A stretch of 64,000 bases of DNA from NCBI GenBank assembly GCA_964020085.1, contig OZ026606.1:15340849-15404848 (forward strand), given 5' to 3'. A model generated the notes under the pieces. The model made no database searches. It had not been told where the DNA came from and saw only the letters and a program-made list of their open reading frames with translations. Positions 52,127 to 64,000 of this stretch are shown here, in pieces (the first letter of the stretch is position 1; every line of letters begins with the position of its first letter). A program made the translations under genes and the position numbers. The DNA is from Micromussa lordhowensis. Taxonomy: Eukaryota; Cnidaria; Anthozoa; Scleractinia; Lobophylliidae.

Positions 52127-53002
52127 TCATCTCGTAATTAGAATGCACTTGAAGTGCAAACATAGGAGAACATTTTGCTGCAAACCGCGGCTCCATAAGT
52201 GTCCGTAGAGCAGAGTTATGACAAATTTGGCAAAGACACCTAAATCGGCCATTTTCTGAGATTTTGCCAAGGGGGGACCAAGGCAAAATGGCCAAAAAAG
52301 TAGGCTGACTATGGGGGCTTCAAAAACACCCTGGCGCAAATGGCATCATCTCCTAATTAGAATGCACTTGAAGTGCAAACATAGGAGAACATTTTGCTGC
52401 AAACCGCGGCTCCATAAGTGTCCGTAGAGCAGAGTTATGACAAATTTGGCAAAGACACCTAAATCGGCCATTTTCTGAGATTTTGCCAAGGGGGGACCAA
52501 GGCAAAATGGCCAAAAAAGTAGGCCGACTATGGGGGCTTCAAAAACACCCTGGCGCAAATCGCATCATCTCCTAATTAGAATGCACTTGAAGTGCAAACA
52601 TAGGAGAACATTTTGCTGCAAACCGCGGCTCCATAAGTGTCCGTAGAGCAGAGTTATGACAAATTTGGCAAAGACACCTAAATCGGCCATTTTCTGAGAT
52701 TTTGCCAAGGGGGGACCAAGGCAAAATGGCCAAAAAAGTAGGCCGACTATGGGGGCTTCAAAAACACCCTGGCGCAAATCGCATCATCTCCTAATTAGAA
52801 TGCACTTGAAGTGCAAACATAGGAGAACATTTTGCTGCAAACCGCGGCTCCATAAGTGTCCGTAGAGCAGAGTTATGACAAATTTGGCAAAGACACCTAA
52901 ATCGGCCATTTTCTGAGATTTTGCCAAGGGGGGACCAAGGCAAAATGGCCAAAAAAGTAGGCCGACTATGGGGGCTTCAAAAACACCCTGGCGCAAATCG
53001 CA
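52127..53002 (+). repeat. S monomer with private changes, then three consensus copies
   Basis: The copy at 52127 is type S, with C-to-G changes at 52134 (which breaks CTAATTAG) and at its position 216 (52342). Three consensus copies follow. N copies are absent from here until 60230. Confidence 0.8.
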
Positions 53003-56000
53003 TCATCTCCTAATTAGAATGCACTTGAAGTGCAAACATAGGAGAACATTTTGCTGCAAACCGCGGCTCCATAAGTGTCCGTAGAGCAGAGTTATGACAA
53101 ATTTGGCAAAGACACCTAAATCGGCCATTTTCTTAGATTTTGCCAAGGGGGGACCAAGGCAAAATGGCCAAAAAAGTAGGCTGACTATGGGGGCTTCAAA
53201 AACACCCTGGCGCAAATCGCATCATCTCCTAATTAGAATGCACTTGAAGTGCAAACATAGGAGAACATTTTGCTGCAAACCGCGGCTCCATAAGTGTCCG
53301 TAGAGCAGAGTTATGACAAATTTGGCAAAGACACCTAAATCGGCCATTTTCTGAGATTTTGCCAAGGGGGGACCAAGGCAAAATGGCCAAAAACGTAGGC
53401 CGACTATGGGGGCTTCAAAAACACCCTGGCGCAAATCGCATCATCTCCTAATTAGAATGCACTTGAAGTGCAAACATAGGAGAACATTTTGCTGCAAACC
53501 GCGGCTCCATAAGTGTCCGTAGAGCAGAGTTATGACAAATTTGGCAAAGACACCTAAATCGGCCATTTTCTGAGATTTTGCCAAGGGGGGACCAAGGCAA
53601 AATGGCCAAAAAAGTAGGCCGACTATGGGGGCTTCAAAAACACCCTGGCGCAAATCGCATCATCTCCTAATTAGAATGCACTTGAAGTGCAAACATAGGA
53701 GAACATTTTGCTGCAAACCGCGGCTCCATAAGTGTCCGTAGAGCAGAGTTATGACAAATTTGGCAAAGACACCTAAATCGGCCATTTTCTGAGATTTTGC
53801 CAAGGGGGGACCAAGGCAAAATGGCCAAAAAAGTAGGCCGACTATGGGGGCTTCAAAAACACCCTGGCGCAAATCGCATCATCTCCTAATTAGAATGCAC
53901 TTGAAGTGCAAACATAGGAGAACATTTTGCTGCAAACCGCGGCTCCATAAGTGTCCGTAGAGCAGAGTTATGACAAATTTGGCAAAGACACCTAAATCGG
54001 CCATTTTCTGAGATTTTGCCAAGGGGGGACCAAGGCAAAATGGCCAAAAAAGTAGGCCGACTATGGGGGCTTCAAAAACACCCTGGCGCAAATCGCATCA
54101 TCTCCTAATTAGAATGCACTTGAAGTGCAAACATAGGAGAACATTTTGCTGCAAACCGCGGCTCCATAAGTGTCCGTAGAGCAGAGTTATGACAAATTTG
54201 GCAAAGACACCTAAATCGGCCATTTTCTGAGATTTTGCCAAGGGGGGACCAAGGCAAAATGGCCAAAAAAGTAGGCCGACTATGGGGGCTTCAAAAACAC
54301 CCTGGCGCAAATCGCATCATCTCCTAATTAGAATGCACTTGAAGTGCAAACATAGGAGAACATTTTGCTGCAAACCGCGGCTCCATAAGTGTCCGTAGAG
54401 CAGAGTTATGACAAATTTGGCAAAGACACCTAAATCGGCCATTTTCTGAGATTTTGCCAAGGGGGGACCAAGGCAAAATGGCCAAAAAAGTAGGCCGACT
54501 ATGGGGGCTTCAAAAACACCCTGGCGCAAATCGCATCATCTCCTAATTAGAATGCACTTGAAGTGCAAACATAGGAGAACATTTTGCTGCAAACCGCGGC
54601 TCCATAAGTGTCCGTAGAGCAGAGTTATGACAAATTTGGCAAAGACACCTAAATCGGCCATTTTCTGAGATTTTGCCAAGGGGGGACCAAGGCAAAATGG
54701 CCAAAAAAGTAGGCCGACTATGGGGGCTTCAAAAACACCCTGGCGCAAATCGCATCATCTCCTAATTAGAATGCACTTGAAGTGCAAACATAGGAGAACA
54801 TTTTGCTGCAAACCGCGGCTCCATAAGTGTCCGTAGAGCAGAGTTATGACAAATTTGGCAAAGACACCTAAATCGGCCATTTTCTGAGATTTTGCCAAGG
54901 GGGGACCAAGGCAAAATGGCCAAAAAAGTAGGCCGACTATGGGGGCTTCAAAAACACCCTGGCGCAAATCGCATCATCTCCTAATTAGAATGCACTTGAA
55001 GTGCAAACATAGGAGAACATTTTGCTGCAAACCGCGGCTCCATAAGTGTCCGTAGAGCAGAGTTATGACAAATTTGGCAAAGACACCTAAATCGGCCATT
55101 TTCTGAGATTTTGCCAAGGGGGGACCAAGGCAAAATGGCCAAAAAAGTAGGCCGACTATGGGGGCTTCAAAAACACCCTGGCGCAAATCGCATCATCTCC
55201 TAATTAGAATGCACTTGAAGTGCAAACATAGGAGAACATTTTGCTGCAAACCGCGGCTCCATAAGTGTCCGTAGAGCAGAGTTATGACAAATTTGGCAAA
55301 GACACCTAAATCGGCCATTTTCTTAGATTTTGCCAAGGGGGGACCAAGGCAAAATGGCCAAAAAAGTAGGCTGACTATGGGGGCTTCAAAAACACCCTGG
55401 CGCAAATCGCATCATCTCCTAATTAGAATGCACTTGAAGTGCAAACATAGGAGAACATTTTGCTGCAAACCGCGGCTCCATAAGTGTCCGTAGAGCAGAG
55501 TTATGACAAATTTGGCAAAGACACCTAAATCGGCCATTTTCTGAGATTTTGCCAAGGGGGGACCAAGGCAAAATGGCCAAAAACGTAGGCCGACTATGGG
55601 GGCTTCAAAAACACCCTGGCGCAAATCGCATCATCTCCTAATTAGAATGCACTTGAAGTGCAAACATAGGAGAACATTTTGCTGCAAACCGCGGCTCCAT
55701 AAGTGTCCGTAGAGCAGAGTTATGACAAATTTGGCAAAGACACCTAAATCGGCCATTTTCTGAGATTTTGCCAAGGGGGGACCAAGGCAAAATGGCCAAA
55801 AAAGTAGGCCGACTATGGGGGCTTCAAAAACACCCTGGCGCAAATCGCATCATCTCCTAATTAGAATGCACTTGAAGTGCAAACATAGGAGAACATTTTG
55901 CTGCAAACCGCGGCTCCATAAGTGTCCGTAGAGCAGAGTTATGACAAATTTGGCAAAGACACCTAAATCGGCCATTTTCTGAGATTTTGCCAAGGGGGGA

Positions 56001-57382
56001 CCAAGGCAAAATGGCCAAAAAAGTAGGCCGACTATGGGGGCTTCAAAAACACCCTGGCGCAAATCGCATCATCTCCTAATTAGAATGCACTTGAAGTGCA
56101 AACATAGGAGAACATTTTGCTGCAAACCGCGGCTCCATAAGTGTCCGTAGAGCAGAGTTATGACAAATTTGGCAAAGACACCTAAATCGGCCATTTTCTG
56201 AGATTTTGCCAAGGGGGGACCAAGGCAAAATGGCCAAAAAAGTAGGCCGACTATGGGGGCTTCAAAAACACCCTGGCGCAAATCGCATCATCTCCTAATT
56301 AGAATGCACTTGAAGTGCAAACATAGGAGAACATTTTGCTGCAAACCGCGGCTCCATAAGTGTCCGTAGAGCAGAGTTATGACAAATTTGGCAAAGACAC
56401 CTAAATCGGCCATTTTCTGAGATTTTGCCGAGGGGGGACCAAGGCAAAATGGCCAAAAAAGTAGGCCGACTATGGGGGCTTCAAAAACACCCTGGCGCAA
56501 ATCGCATCATCTCCTAATTAGAATGCACTTGAAGTGCAAACATAGGAGAACATTTTGCTGCAAACCGCGGCTCCATAAGTGTCCGTAGAGCAGAGTTATG
56601 ACAAATTTGGCAAAGACACCTAAATCGGCCATTTTCTGAGATTTTGCCAAGGGGGGACCAAGGCAAAATGGCCAAAAAAGTAGGCCGACTATGGGGGCTT
56701 CAAAAACACCCTGGCGCAAATCGCATCATCTCCTAATTAGAATGCACTTGAAGTGCAAACATAGGAGAACATTTTGCTGCAAACCGCGGCTCCATAAGTG
56801 TCCGTAGAGCAGAGTTATGACAAATTTGGCAAAGACACCTAAATCGGCCATTTTCTGAGATTTTGCCAAGGGGGGACCAAGGCAAAATGGCCAAAAAAGT
56901 AGGCCGACTATGGGGGCTTCAAAAACACCCTGGCGCAAATCGCATCATCTCCTAATTAGAATGCACTTGAAGTGCAAACATAGGAGAACATTTTGCTGCA
57001 AACCGCGGCTCCATAAGTGTCCGTAGAGCAGAGTTATGACAAATTTGGCAAAGACACCTAAATCGGCCATTTTCTGAGATTTTGCCAAGGGGGGACCAAG
57101 GCAAAATGGCCAAAAAAGTAGGCCGACTATGGGGGCTTCAAAAACACCCTGGCGCAAATCGCATCATCTCCTAATTAGAATGCACTTGAAGTGCAAACAT
57201 AGGAGAACATTTTGCTGCAAACCGCGGCTCCATAAGTGTCCGTAGAGCAGAGTTATGACAAATTTGGCAAAGACACCTAAATCGGCCATTTTCTGAGATT
57301 TTGCCAAGGGGGGACCAAGGCAAAATGGCCAAAAAAGTAGGCCGACTATGGGGGCTTCAAAAACACCCTGGCGCAAATCGCA
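53003..57382 (+). repeat. Decameric higher-order repeat, two copies (2 x 2190 bp)
   Basis: Each unit is K, then a copy with C in the six-A run (AAACGTAGG), then eight C copies: 53003-55192 and 55193-57382. The AAACGTAGG change occurs only at these two places. The second unit has one private A-to-G change at 56430. A k copy with two private changes follows at 57383, exactly one more period along, and may be the worn start of a third unit. Confidence 0.88.
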
Positions 57383-60229
57383 TCATCTCCTAATTAGAAT
57401 GCACTTGAAGTGCAAACATAGGAGAACATTTTGCTGCAAACCGCGGCTCCATAAGTGTCCGAAGAGCAGAGTTATGACAAATTTGGCAAAGACACCTAAA
57501 TCGGCCATTTTCTTAGATTTTGCCAAGGGGGGACCAAGGCAAAATGGCCAAAAAAGTAGGCCGACTATGGGGGCTTCAAAAACACCCTGGCGCAAATCGC
57601 ATCATCTCCTAATTAGAATGCACTTGAAGTGCAAACATAGGAGAACATTTTGCTGCAAACCGCGGCTCCATAAGTGTCCGTAGAGCAGAGTTATGACAAA
57701 TTTGGCAAAGACACCTAAATCGGCCATTTTCTGAGATTTTGCCAAGGGGGGACCAAGGCAAAATGGCCAAAAAAGTAGGCTGACTATGGGGGCTTCAAAA
57801 ACACCCTGGCGCAAATCGCATCATCTCCTAATTAGAATGCACTTGAAGTGCAAACATAGGAGAACATTTTGCTGCAAACCGCGGCTCCATAAGTGTCCGT
57901 AGAGCAGAGTTATGACAAATTTGGCAAAGACACCTAAATCGGCCATTTTCTGAGATTTTGCCAAGGGGGGACCAAGGCAAAATGGCCAAAAAAGTAGGCC
58001 GACTATGGGGGCTTCAAAAACACCCTGGCGCAAATCGCATCATCTCCTAATTAGAATGCACTTGAAGTGCAAACATAGGAGAACATTTTGCTGCAAACCG
58101 CGGCTCCATAAGTGTCCGTAGAGCAGAGTTATGACAAATTTGGCAAAGACACCTAAATCGGCCATTTTCTGAGATTTTGCCAAGGGGGGACCAAGGCAAA
58201 ATGGCCAAAAAAGTAGGCCGACTATGGGGGCTTCAAAAACACCCTGGCGCAAATCGCATCATCTCCTAATTAGAATGCACTTGAAGTGCAAACATAGGAG
58301 AACATTTTGCTGCAAACCGCGGCTCCATAAGTGTCCGTAGAGCAGAGTTATGACAAATTTGGCAAAGACACCTAAATCGGCCATTTTCTGAGATTTTGCC
58401 AAGGGGGGACCAAGGCAAAATGGCCAAAAAAGTAGGCTGACTATGGGGGCTTCAAAAACACCCTGGCGCAAATCGCATCATCTCCTAATTAGAATGCACT
58501 TGAAGTGCAAACATAGGAGAACATTTTGCTGCAAACCGCGGCTCCATAAGTGTCCGTAGAGCAGAGTTATGACAAATTTGGCAAAGACACCTAAATCGGC
58601 CATTTTCTGAGATTTTGCCAAGGGGGGACCAAGGCAAAATGGCCAAAAAAGTAGGCCGACTATGGGGGCTTCAAAAACACCCTGGCGCAAATCGCATCAT
58701 CTCCTAATTAGAATGCACTTGAAGTGCAAACATAGGAGAACATTTTGCTGCAAACCGCGGCTCCATAAGTGTCCGTAGAGCAGAGTTATGACAAATTTGG
58801 CAAAGACACCTAAATCGGCCATTTTCTGAGATTTTGCCAAGGGGGGACCAAGGCAAAATGGCCAAAAAAGTAGGCTGACTATGGGGGCTTCAAAAACACC
58901 CTGGCGCAAATCGCATCATCTCCTAATTAGAATGCACTTGAAGTGCAAACATAGGAGAACATTTTGCTGCAAACCGCGGCTCCATAAGTGTCCGTAGAGC
59001 AGAGTTATGACAAATTTGGCAAAGACACCTAAATCGGCCATTTTCTGAGATTTTGCCAAGGGGGGACCAAGGCAAAATGGCCAAAAAAGTAGGCCGACTA
59101 TGGGGGCTTCAAAAACACCCTGGCGCAAATCGCATCATCTCCTAATTAGAATGCACTTGAAGTGCAAACATAGGAGAACATTTTGCTGCAAACCGCGGCT
59201 CCATAAGTGTCCGTAGAGCAGAGTTATGACAAATTTGGCAAAGACACCTAAATCGGCCATTTTCTTAGATTTTGCCAAGGGGGGACCAAGGCAAAATGGC
59301 CAAAAAAGTAGGCCGACTATGGGGGCTTCAAAAACACCCTGGCGCAAATCGCATCATCTCCTAATTAGAATGCACTTGAAGTGCAAACATAGGAGAACAT
59401 TTTGCTGCAAACCGCGGCTCCATAAGTGTCCGTAGAGCAGAGTTATGACAAATTTGGCAAAGACACCTAAATCGGCCATTTTCTGAGATTTTGCCAAGGG
59501 GGGACCAAGGCAAAATGGCCAAAAAAGTAGGCCGACTATGGGGGCTTCAAAAACACCCTGGCGCAAATCGCATCATCTCCTAATTAGAATGCACTTGAAG
59601 TGCAAACATAGGAGAACATTTTGCTGCAAACCGCGGCTCCATAAGTGTCCGTAGAGCAGAGTTATGACAAATTTGGCAAAGACACCTAAATCGGCCATTT
59701 TCTTAGATTTTGCCAAGGGGGGACCAAGGCAAAATGGCCAAAAAAGTAGGCCGACTATGGGGGCTTCAAAAACACCCTGGCGCAAATCGCATCATCTCCT
59801 AATTAGAATGCACTTGAAGTGCAAACATAGGAGAACATTTTGCTGCAAACCGCGGCTCCATAAGTGTCCGTAGAGCAGAGTTATGACAAATTTGGCAAAG
59901 ACACCTAAATCGGCCATTTTCTGAGATTTTGCCAAGGGGGGACCAAGGCAAAATGGCCAAAAAAGTAGGCCGACTATGGGGGCTTCAAAAACACCCTGGC
60001 GCAAATCGCATCATCTCCTAATTAGAATGCACTTGAAGTGCAAACATAGGAGAACATTTTGCTGCAAACCGCGGCTCCATAAGTGTCCGTAGAGCAGAGT
60101 TATGACAAATTTGGCAAAGACACCTAAATCGGCCATTTTCTGAGATTTTGCCAAGGGGGGACCAAGGCACAATGGCCAAAAAAGTAGGCCGACTATGGGG
60201 GCTTCAAAAACACCCTGGCGCAAATCGCA
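57383..60229 (+). repeat. S and k copies spaced among C copies
   Basis: The order is k, S, C, C, S, C, S, C, k, C, k, C, C. S and k copies are separated by single C copies in much of the stretch, giving weak 438-bp dimer periodicity. The k copy at 57383 has a T-to-A change at 57462, which removes a TAG and briefly lengthens a plus-strand frame; it also has an A change nearby in the minus-strand frame. The copy at 60011 has a private A-to-C change near 60170. Confidence 0.75.
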
Positions 60230-63200
60230 TCATCTCCTAATTAGAATGGACTTGAAGTGCAAACATAGGAGAACATTTTGCTGCAAACCGCGGCTCCATA
60301 AGTTTCCGTAGAGCAGAGTTATGACAAATTTGGCAAAGACACCTAAATCGGCCATTTTCTGAGATTTTGCCAAGGGGGGACCAAGGCAAAATGGCCAAAA
60401 AAGTAGGCCGACTATGGGGGCTTCAAAAACACCCTGGCGCAAATCGCATCATCTCCTAATTAGAATGCACTTGAAGTGCAAACATAGGAGAACATTTTGC
60501 TGCAAACCGCGGCTCCATAAGTGTCCGTAGAGCAGAGTTATGACAAATTTGGCAAAGACACCTAAATCGGCCATTTTCTGAGATTTTGCCAAGGGGGGAC
60601 CAAGGCAAAATGGCCAAAAAAGTAGGCCGACTATGGGGGCTTCAAAAACACCCTGGCGCAAATCGCATCATCTCCTAATTAGAATGCACTTGAAGTGCAA
60701 ACATAGGAGAACATTTTGCTGCAAACCGCGGCTCCATAAGTGTCCGTAGAGCAGAGTTATGACAAATTTGGCAAAGACACCTAAATCGGCCATTTTCTGA
60801 GATTTTGCCAAGGGGGGACCAAGGCAAAATGGCCAAAAAAGTAGGCCGACTATGGGGGCTTCAAAAAACACCCTGGCGCAAATCGCATCATCTCCTAATT
60901 AGAATGCACTTGAAGTGCAAACATAGGAGAACATTTTGCTGCAAACCGCGGCTCCATAAGTTTCCGTAGAGCAGAGTTATGACAAATTTGGCAAAGACAC
61001 CTAAATCGGCCATTTTCTGAGATTTTGCCAAGAGGGGACCAAGGCAAAATGGCCAAAAAAGTAGGCCGACTATGGGGGCTTCAAAAACACCCTGGCGCAA
61101 ATCGCATCATCTCCTAATTAGAATGCACTTGAAGTGCAAACATAGGAGAACATTTTGCTGCAAACCGCGGCTCCATAAGTTTCCGTAGAGCAGAGTTATG
61201 ACAAATTTGGCAAAGACACCTAAATCGGCCATTTTCTGAGATTTTGCCAAGGGGGGACCAAGGCAAAATGGCCAAAAAAGTAGGCCGACTATGGGGGCTT
61301 CAAAAACACCCTGGCGCAAATCGCATCATCTCCTAATTAGAATGCACTTGAAGTGCAAACATAGGAGAACATTTTGCTGCAAACCGCGGCTCCATAAGTT
61401 TCCGTAGAGCAGAGTTATGACAAATTTGGCAAAGACACCTAAATCGGCCATTTTCTGAGATTTTGCCAAGGGGGGACCAAGGCAAAATGGCCAAAAAAGT
61501 AGGCCGACTATGGGGGCTTCAAAAACACCCTGGCGCAAATCGCATCATCTCCTAATTAGAATGCACTTGAAGTGCAAACATAGGAGAACATTTTGCTGCA
61601 AACCGCGGCTCCATAAGTGTCCGTAGAGCAGAGTTATGACAAATTTGGCAAAGACACCTAAATCGGCCATTTTCTGAGATTTTGCCAAGGGGGGACCAAG
61701 GCAAAATGGCCAAAAAAGTAGGCCGACTATGGGGGCTTCAAAAACACCCTGGCGCAAATCGCATCATCTCCTAATTAGAATGCACTTGAAGTGCAAACAT
61801 AGGAGAACATTTTGCTGCAAACCGCGGCTCCATAAGTGTCCGTAGAGCAGAGTTATGACAAATTTGGCAAAGACACCTAAATCGGCCATTTTCTGAGATT
61901 TTGCCAAGGGGGGACCAAGGCAAAATGGCCAAAAAAGTAGGCCGACTATGGGGGCTTCAAAAACACCCTGGCGCAAATCGCATCATCTCCTAATTAGAAT
62001 GCACTTGAAGTGCAAACATAGGAGAACATTTTGCTGCAAACCGCGGCTCCATAAGTGTCCGTAGAGCAGAGTTATGATAAATTTGGCAAAGACACCTAAA
62101 TCGGCCATTTTCTGAGATTTTGCCAAGGGGGGACCAAGGCAAAATGGCCAAAAAAGTAGGCCGACTATGGGGGCTTCAAAAACACCCTGGCGCAAATCGC
62201 ATCATCTCCTAATTAGAATGCACTTGAAGTGCAAACATAGGAGAACATTTTGCTGCAAACCGCGGCTCCATAAGTTTCCGTAGAGCAGAGTTATGACAAA
62301 TTTGGCAAAGACACCTAAATCGGCCATTTTCTGAGATTTTGCCAAGGGGGGACCAAGGCAAAATGGCCAAAAAAGTAGGCCGACTATGGGGGCTTCAAAA
62401 ACACCCTGGCGCAAATCGCATCATCTCCTAATTAGAATGCACTTGAAGTGCAAACATAGGAGAACATTTTGCTGCAAACCGCGGCTCCATAAGTTTCCGT
62501 AGAGCAGAGTTATGACAAATTTGGCAAAGACACCTAAATCGGCCATTTTCTGAGATTTTGCCAAGGGGGGACCAAGGCAAAATGGCCAAAAAAGTAGGCC
62601 GACTATGGGGGCTTCAAAAACACCCTGGCGCAAATCGCATCATCTCCTAATTAGAATGCACTTGAAGTGCAAACATAGGAGAACATTTTGCTGCAAACCG
62701 CGGCTCCATAAGTGTCCGTAGAGCAGAGTTATGACAAATTTGGCAAAGACACCTAAATCGGCCATTTTCTTAGATTTTGCCAAGGGGGGACCAAGGCAAA
62801 ATGGCCAAAAAAGTAGGCTGACTATGGGGGCTTCAAAAACACCCTGGCGCAAATCGCATCATCTCCTAATTAGAATGCACTTGAAGTGCAAACATAGGAG
62901 AACATTTTGCTGCAAACCGCGGCTCCATAAGTGTCCGTAGAGCAGAGTTATGACAAATTTGGCAAAGACACCTAAATCGGCCATTTTCTGAGATTTTGCC
63001 AAGGGGGGACCAAGGCAAAATGGCCAAAAAAGTAGGCCGACTATGGGGGCTTCAAAAACACCCTGGCGCAAATCGCATCATCTCCTAATTAGAATGCACT
63101 TGAAGTGCAAACATAGGAGAACATTTTGCTGCAAACCGCGGCTCCATAAGTGTCCGTAGAGCAGAGTTATGACAAATTTGGCAAAGACACCTAAATCGGC

Positions 63201-63953
63201 CATTTTCTGAGATTTTGCCAAGGGGGGACCAAGGCAAAATGGCCAAAAAAGTAGGCCGACTATGGGGGCTTCAAAAACACCCTGGCGCAAATCGCATCAT
63301 CTCCTAATTACAATGCACTTGAAGTGCAAACATAGGAGAACATTTTGCTGCAAACCGCGGCTCCATAAGTGTCCGTAGAGCAGAGTTATGACAAATTTGG
63401 CAAAGACACCTAAATCGGCCATTTTCTTAGATTTTGCCAAGGGGGGACCAAGGCAAAATGGCCAAAAAAGTAGGCTGACTATGGGGGCTTCAAAAACACC
63501 CTGGCGCAAATCGCATCATCTCCTAATTAGAATGCACTTGAAGTGCAAACATAGGAGAACATTTTGCTGCAAACCGCGGCTCCATAAGTGTCCGTAGAGC
63601 AGAGTTATGACAAATTTGGCAAAGACACCTAAATCGGCCATTTTCTGAGATTTTGCCAAGGGGGGACCAAGGCAAAATGGCCAAAAAAGTAGGCCGACTA
63701 TGGGGGCTTCAAAAACACCATGGCGCAAATCGCATCATCTCCTAATTAGAATGCACTTAAAGTGCAAACATAGGAGAACATTTTGCTGCAAACCGCGGCT
63801 CCATAAGTGTCCGTAGAGCAGAGTTATGACAAATTTGGCAAAGACACCTAAATCGGCCATTTTCTGAGATTTTGCCAAGGGGGGACCAAGGCAAAATGGC
63901 CAAAAAAGTAGGCCGACTATGGGGGCTTCAAAAACACCCTGGCGCAAATCGCA
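60230..63953 (+). repeat. Domain V: N-rich monomers
   Basis: The order is N, C, C(220 bp), N, N, N, C, C, C, N, N, K, C, C, K, C, P. N copies occur in runs of three (60888-61544) and two (62202-62639), unlike the isolated N copies of most of domain III. Private changes include 61033 (six-G run), 62078, 63311 and 63720. The 220-bp copy (60668-60887) gains one A in the five-A run. Confidence 0.8.
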
Positions 63954-64000
63954 TCATCTCCTAATTAGAATGCACTTGAAGTGCAAACATAGGAGAACAT
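63954..64000 (+). repeat. Partial monomer at right window edge
   Basis: These 47 bases match monomer positions 1-47, so the array continues beyond the window. Confidence 0.95.

Larger units (their letters stand above)
1..64000 (+). repeat. 219-bp satellite array, 292 complete monomers
   Basis: Every base belongs to a head-to-tail tandem repeat with a 219-bp period, all copies in one orientation. Complete monomers run from 13 to 63953: 292 x 219 = 63948, minus a net 7 bp from eight length-variant copies, which matches the coordinates exactly. Most copies differ from the consensus at zero to three bases. No insertion of foreign sequence, inversion or array edge is present. Arrays this long and uniform are typical of eukaryotic satellite DNA, so a chromosomal heterochromatin location is inferred. 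Ribosomal spacer subrepeats also form tandem arrays but are normally only a few kilobases long. I do not recognise the monomer as a named family. Because the repeat is near-identical, the copy number depends on the assembly being right. Confidence 0.98.

Noticed and set aside
57348..57683. 111-codon plus-strand frame spanning two monomers
   Set aside because: It exists only because a T-to-A change at 57462 removes a TAG and 132T removes the next TGA; it is chance read-through of satellite sequence.
1..64000. CRISPR array, because of the regular repeats
   Set aside because: The 219-bp units abut directly with no unique spacers, and there are no cas genes.
1..64000. Ribosomal intergenic spacer subrepeats
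   Set aside because: No rRNA gene or spacer promoter is visible, and the array exceeds 64 kb, far longer than normal spacer subrepeat blocks. It cannot be fully excluded without flanking sequence.
1..64000. Monomer built from two older half-length repeats
   Set aside because: The two halves share only short motifs such as GGCAAA and GGCC; I see no alignable internal duplication.

Overview
The whole 64 kb window is one uninterrupted satellite DNA array. A 219-bp monomer (about 46% GC, counted from the first copy) is repeated head to tail in one orientation. I count 292 complete monomers (13-63953), with a 12-bp fragment at the left edge and a 47-bp fragment at the right edge. The arithmetic closes once the length variants are included: five 218-bp, one 214-bp, one 221-bp and one 220-bp monomer. 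There is no unique sequence, transposon, RNA gene, CRISPR array or credible protein gene, and neither end of the array is in view. This organisation points to eukaryotic heterochromatin (centromeric, pericentromeric, subtelomeric or knob-like). The species cannot be read from the sequence; I do not recognise this monomer as a named satellite family, and I see no CENP-B box.

Positions inside the monomer are numbered 1-219 with base 1 at window position 13. Copies differ at a few recurrent sites, used here as type labels: C = consensus; N = T at 75; K = T at 132 plus T at 180; k = T at 132 only; S = T at 180 only; W = G at 68; D = T at 59; G = C at 200; P = A at 25. Less common markers are del176 (one base lost), 114T, 216T, 217A and 129G. 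The order of these types gives the window its internal structure.

Layout: (I) 13-5049, almost uniform C monomers. (II) 5050-17965, a W/D/S(217A) domain with two copies of a 15-monomer block (5925-9209 and 12053-15337) around two copies of a 1093-bp pentamer (9210-11395). (III) 17966-52126, an N/K/k domain with higher-order repeats of 657 bp (trimer) and 1314 bp (hexamer), and with two 10-monomer segments that recur 8322 bp and 5256 bp away. (IV) 52127-60229, long C runs with a 2190-bp decamer repeated twice, then S/k copies spaced among C copies. (V) 60230-63953, N-rich with a few K copies. Types W and D end near 18 kb, and type K first appears at 19061.

The pattern is what repeated unequal exchange and gene conversion produce in a young satellite. 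The 70-codon minus-strand frame present in nearly every copy is a by-product of the monomer sequence: it begins at TTG, most recurrent variants change its amino acids, and about ten copies break it. I found no new gene system here. The interest lies in the array's higher-order architecture, its mosaic variant combinations, and the symmetric motifs inside the monomer.
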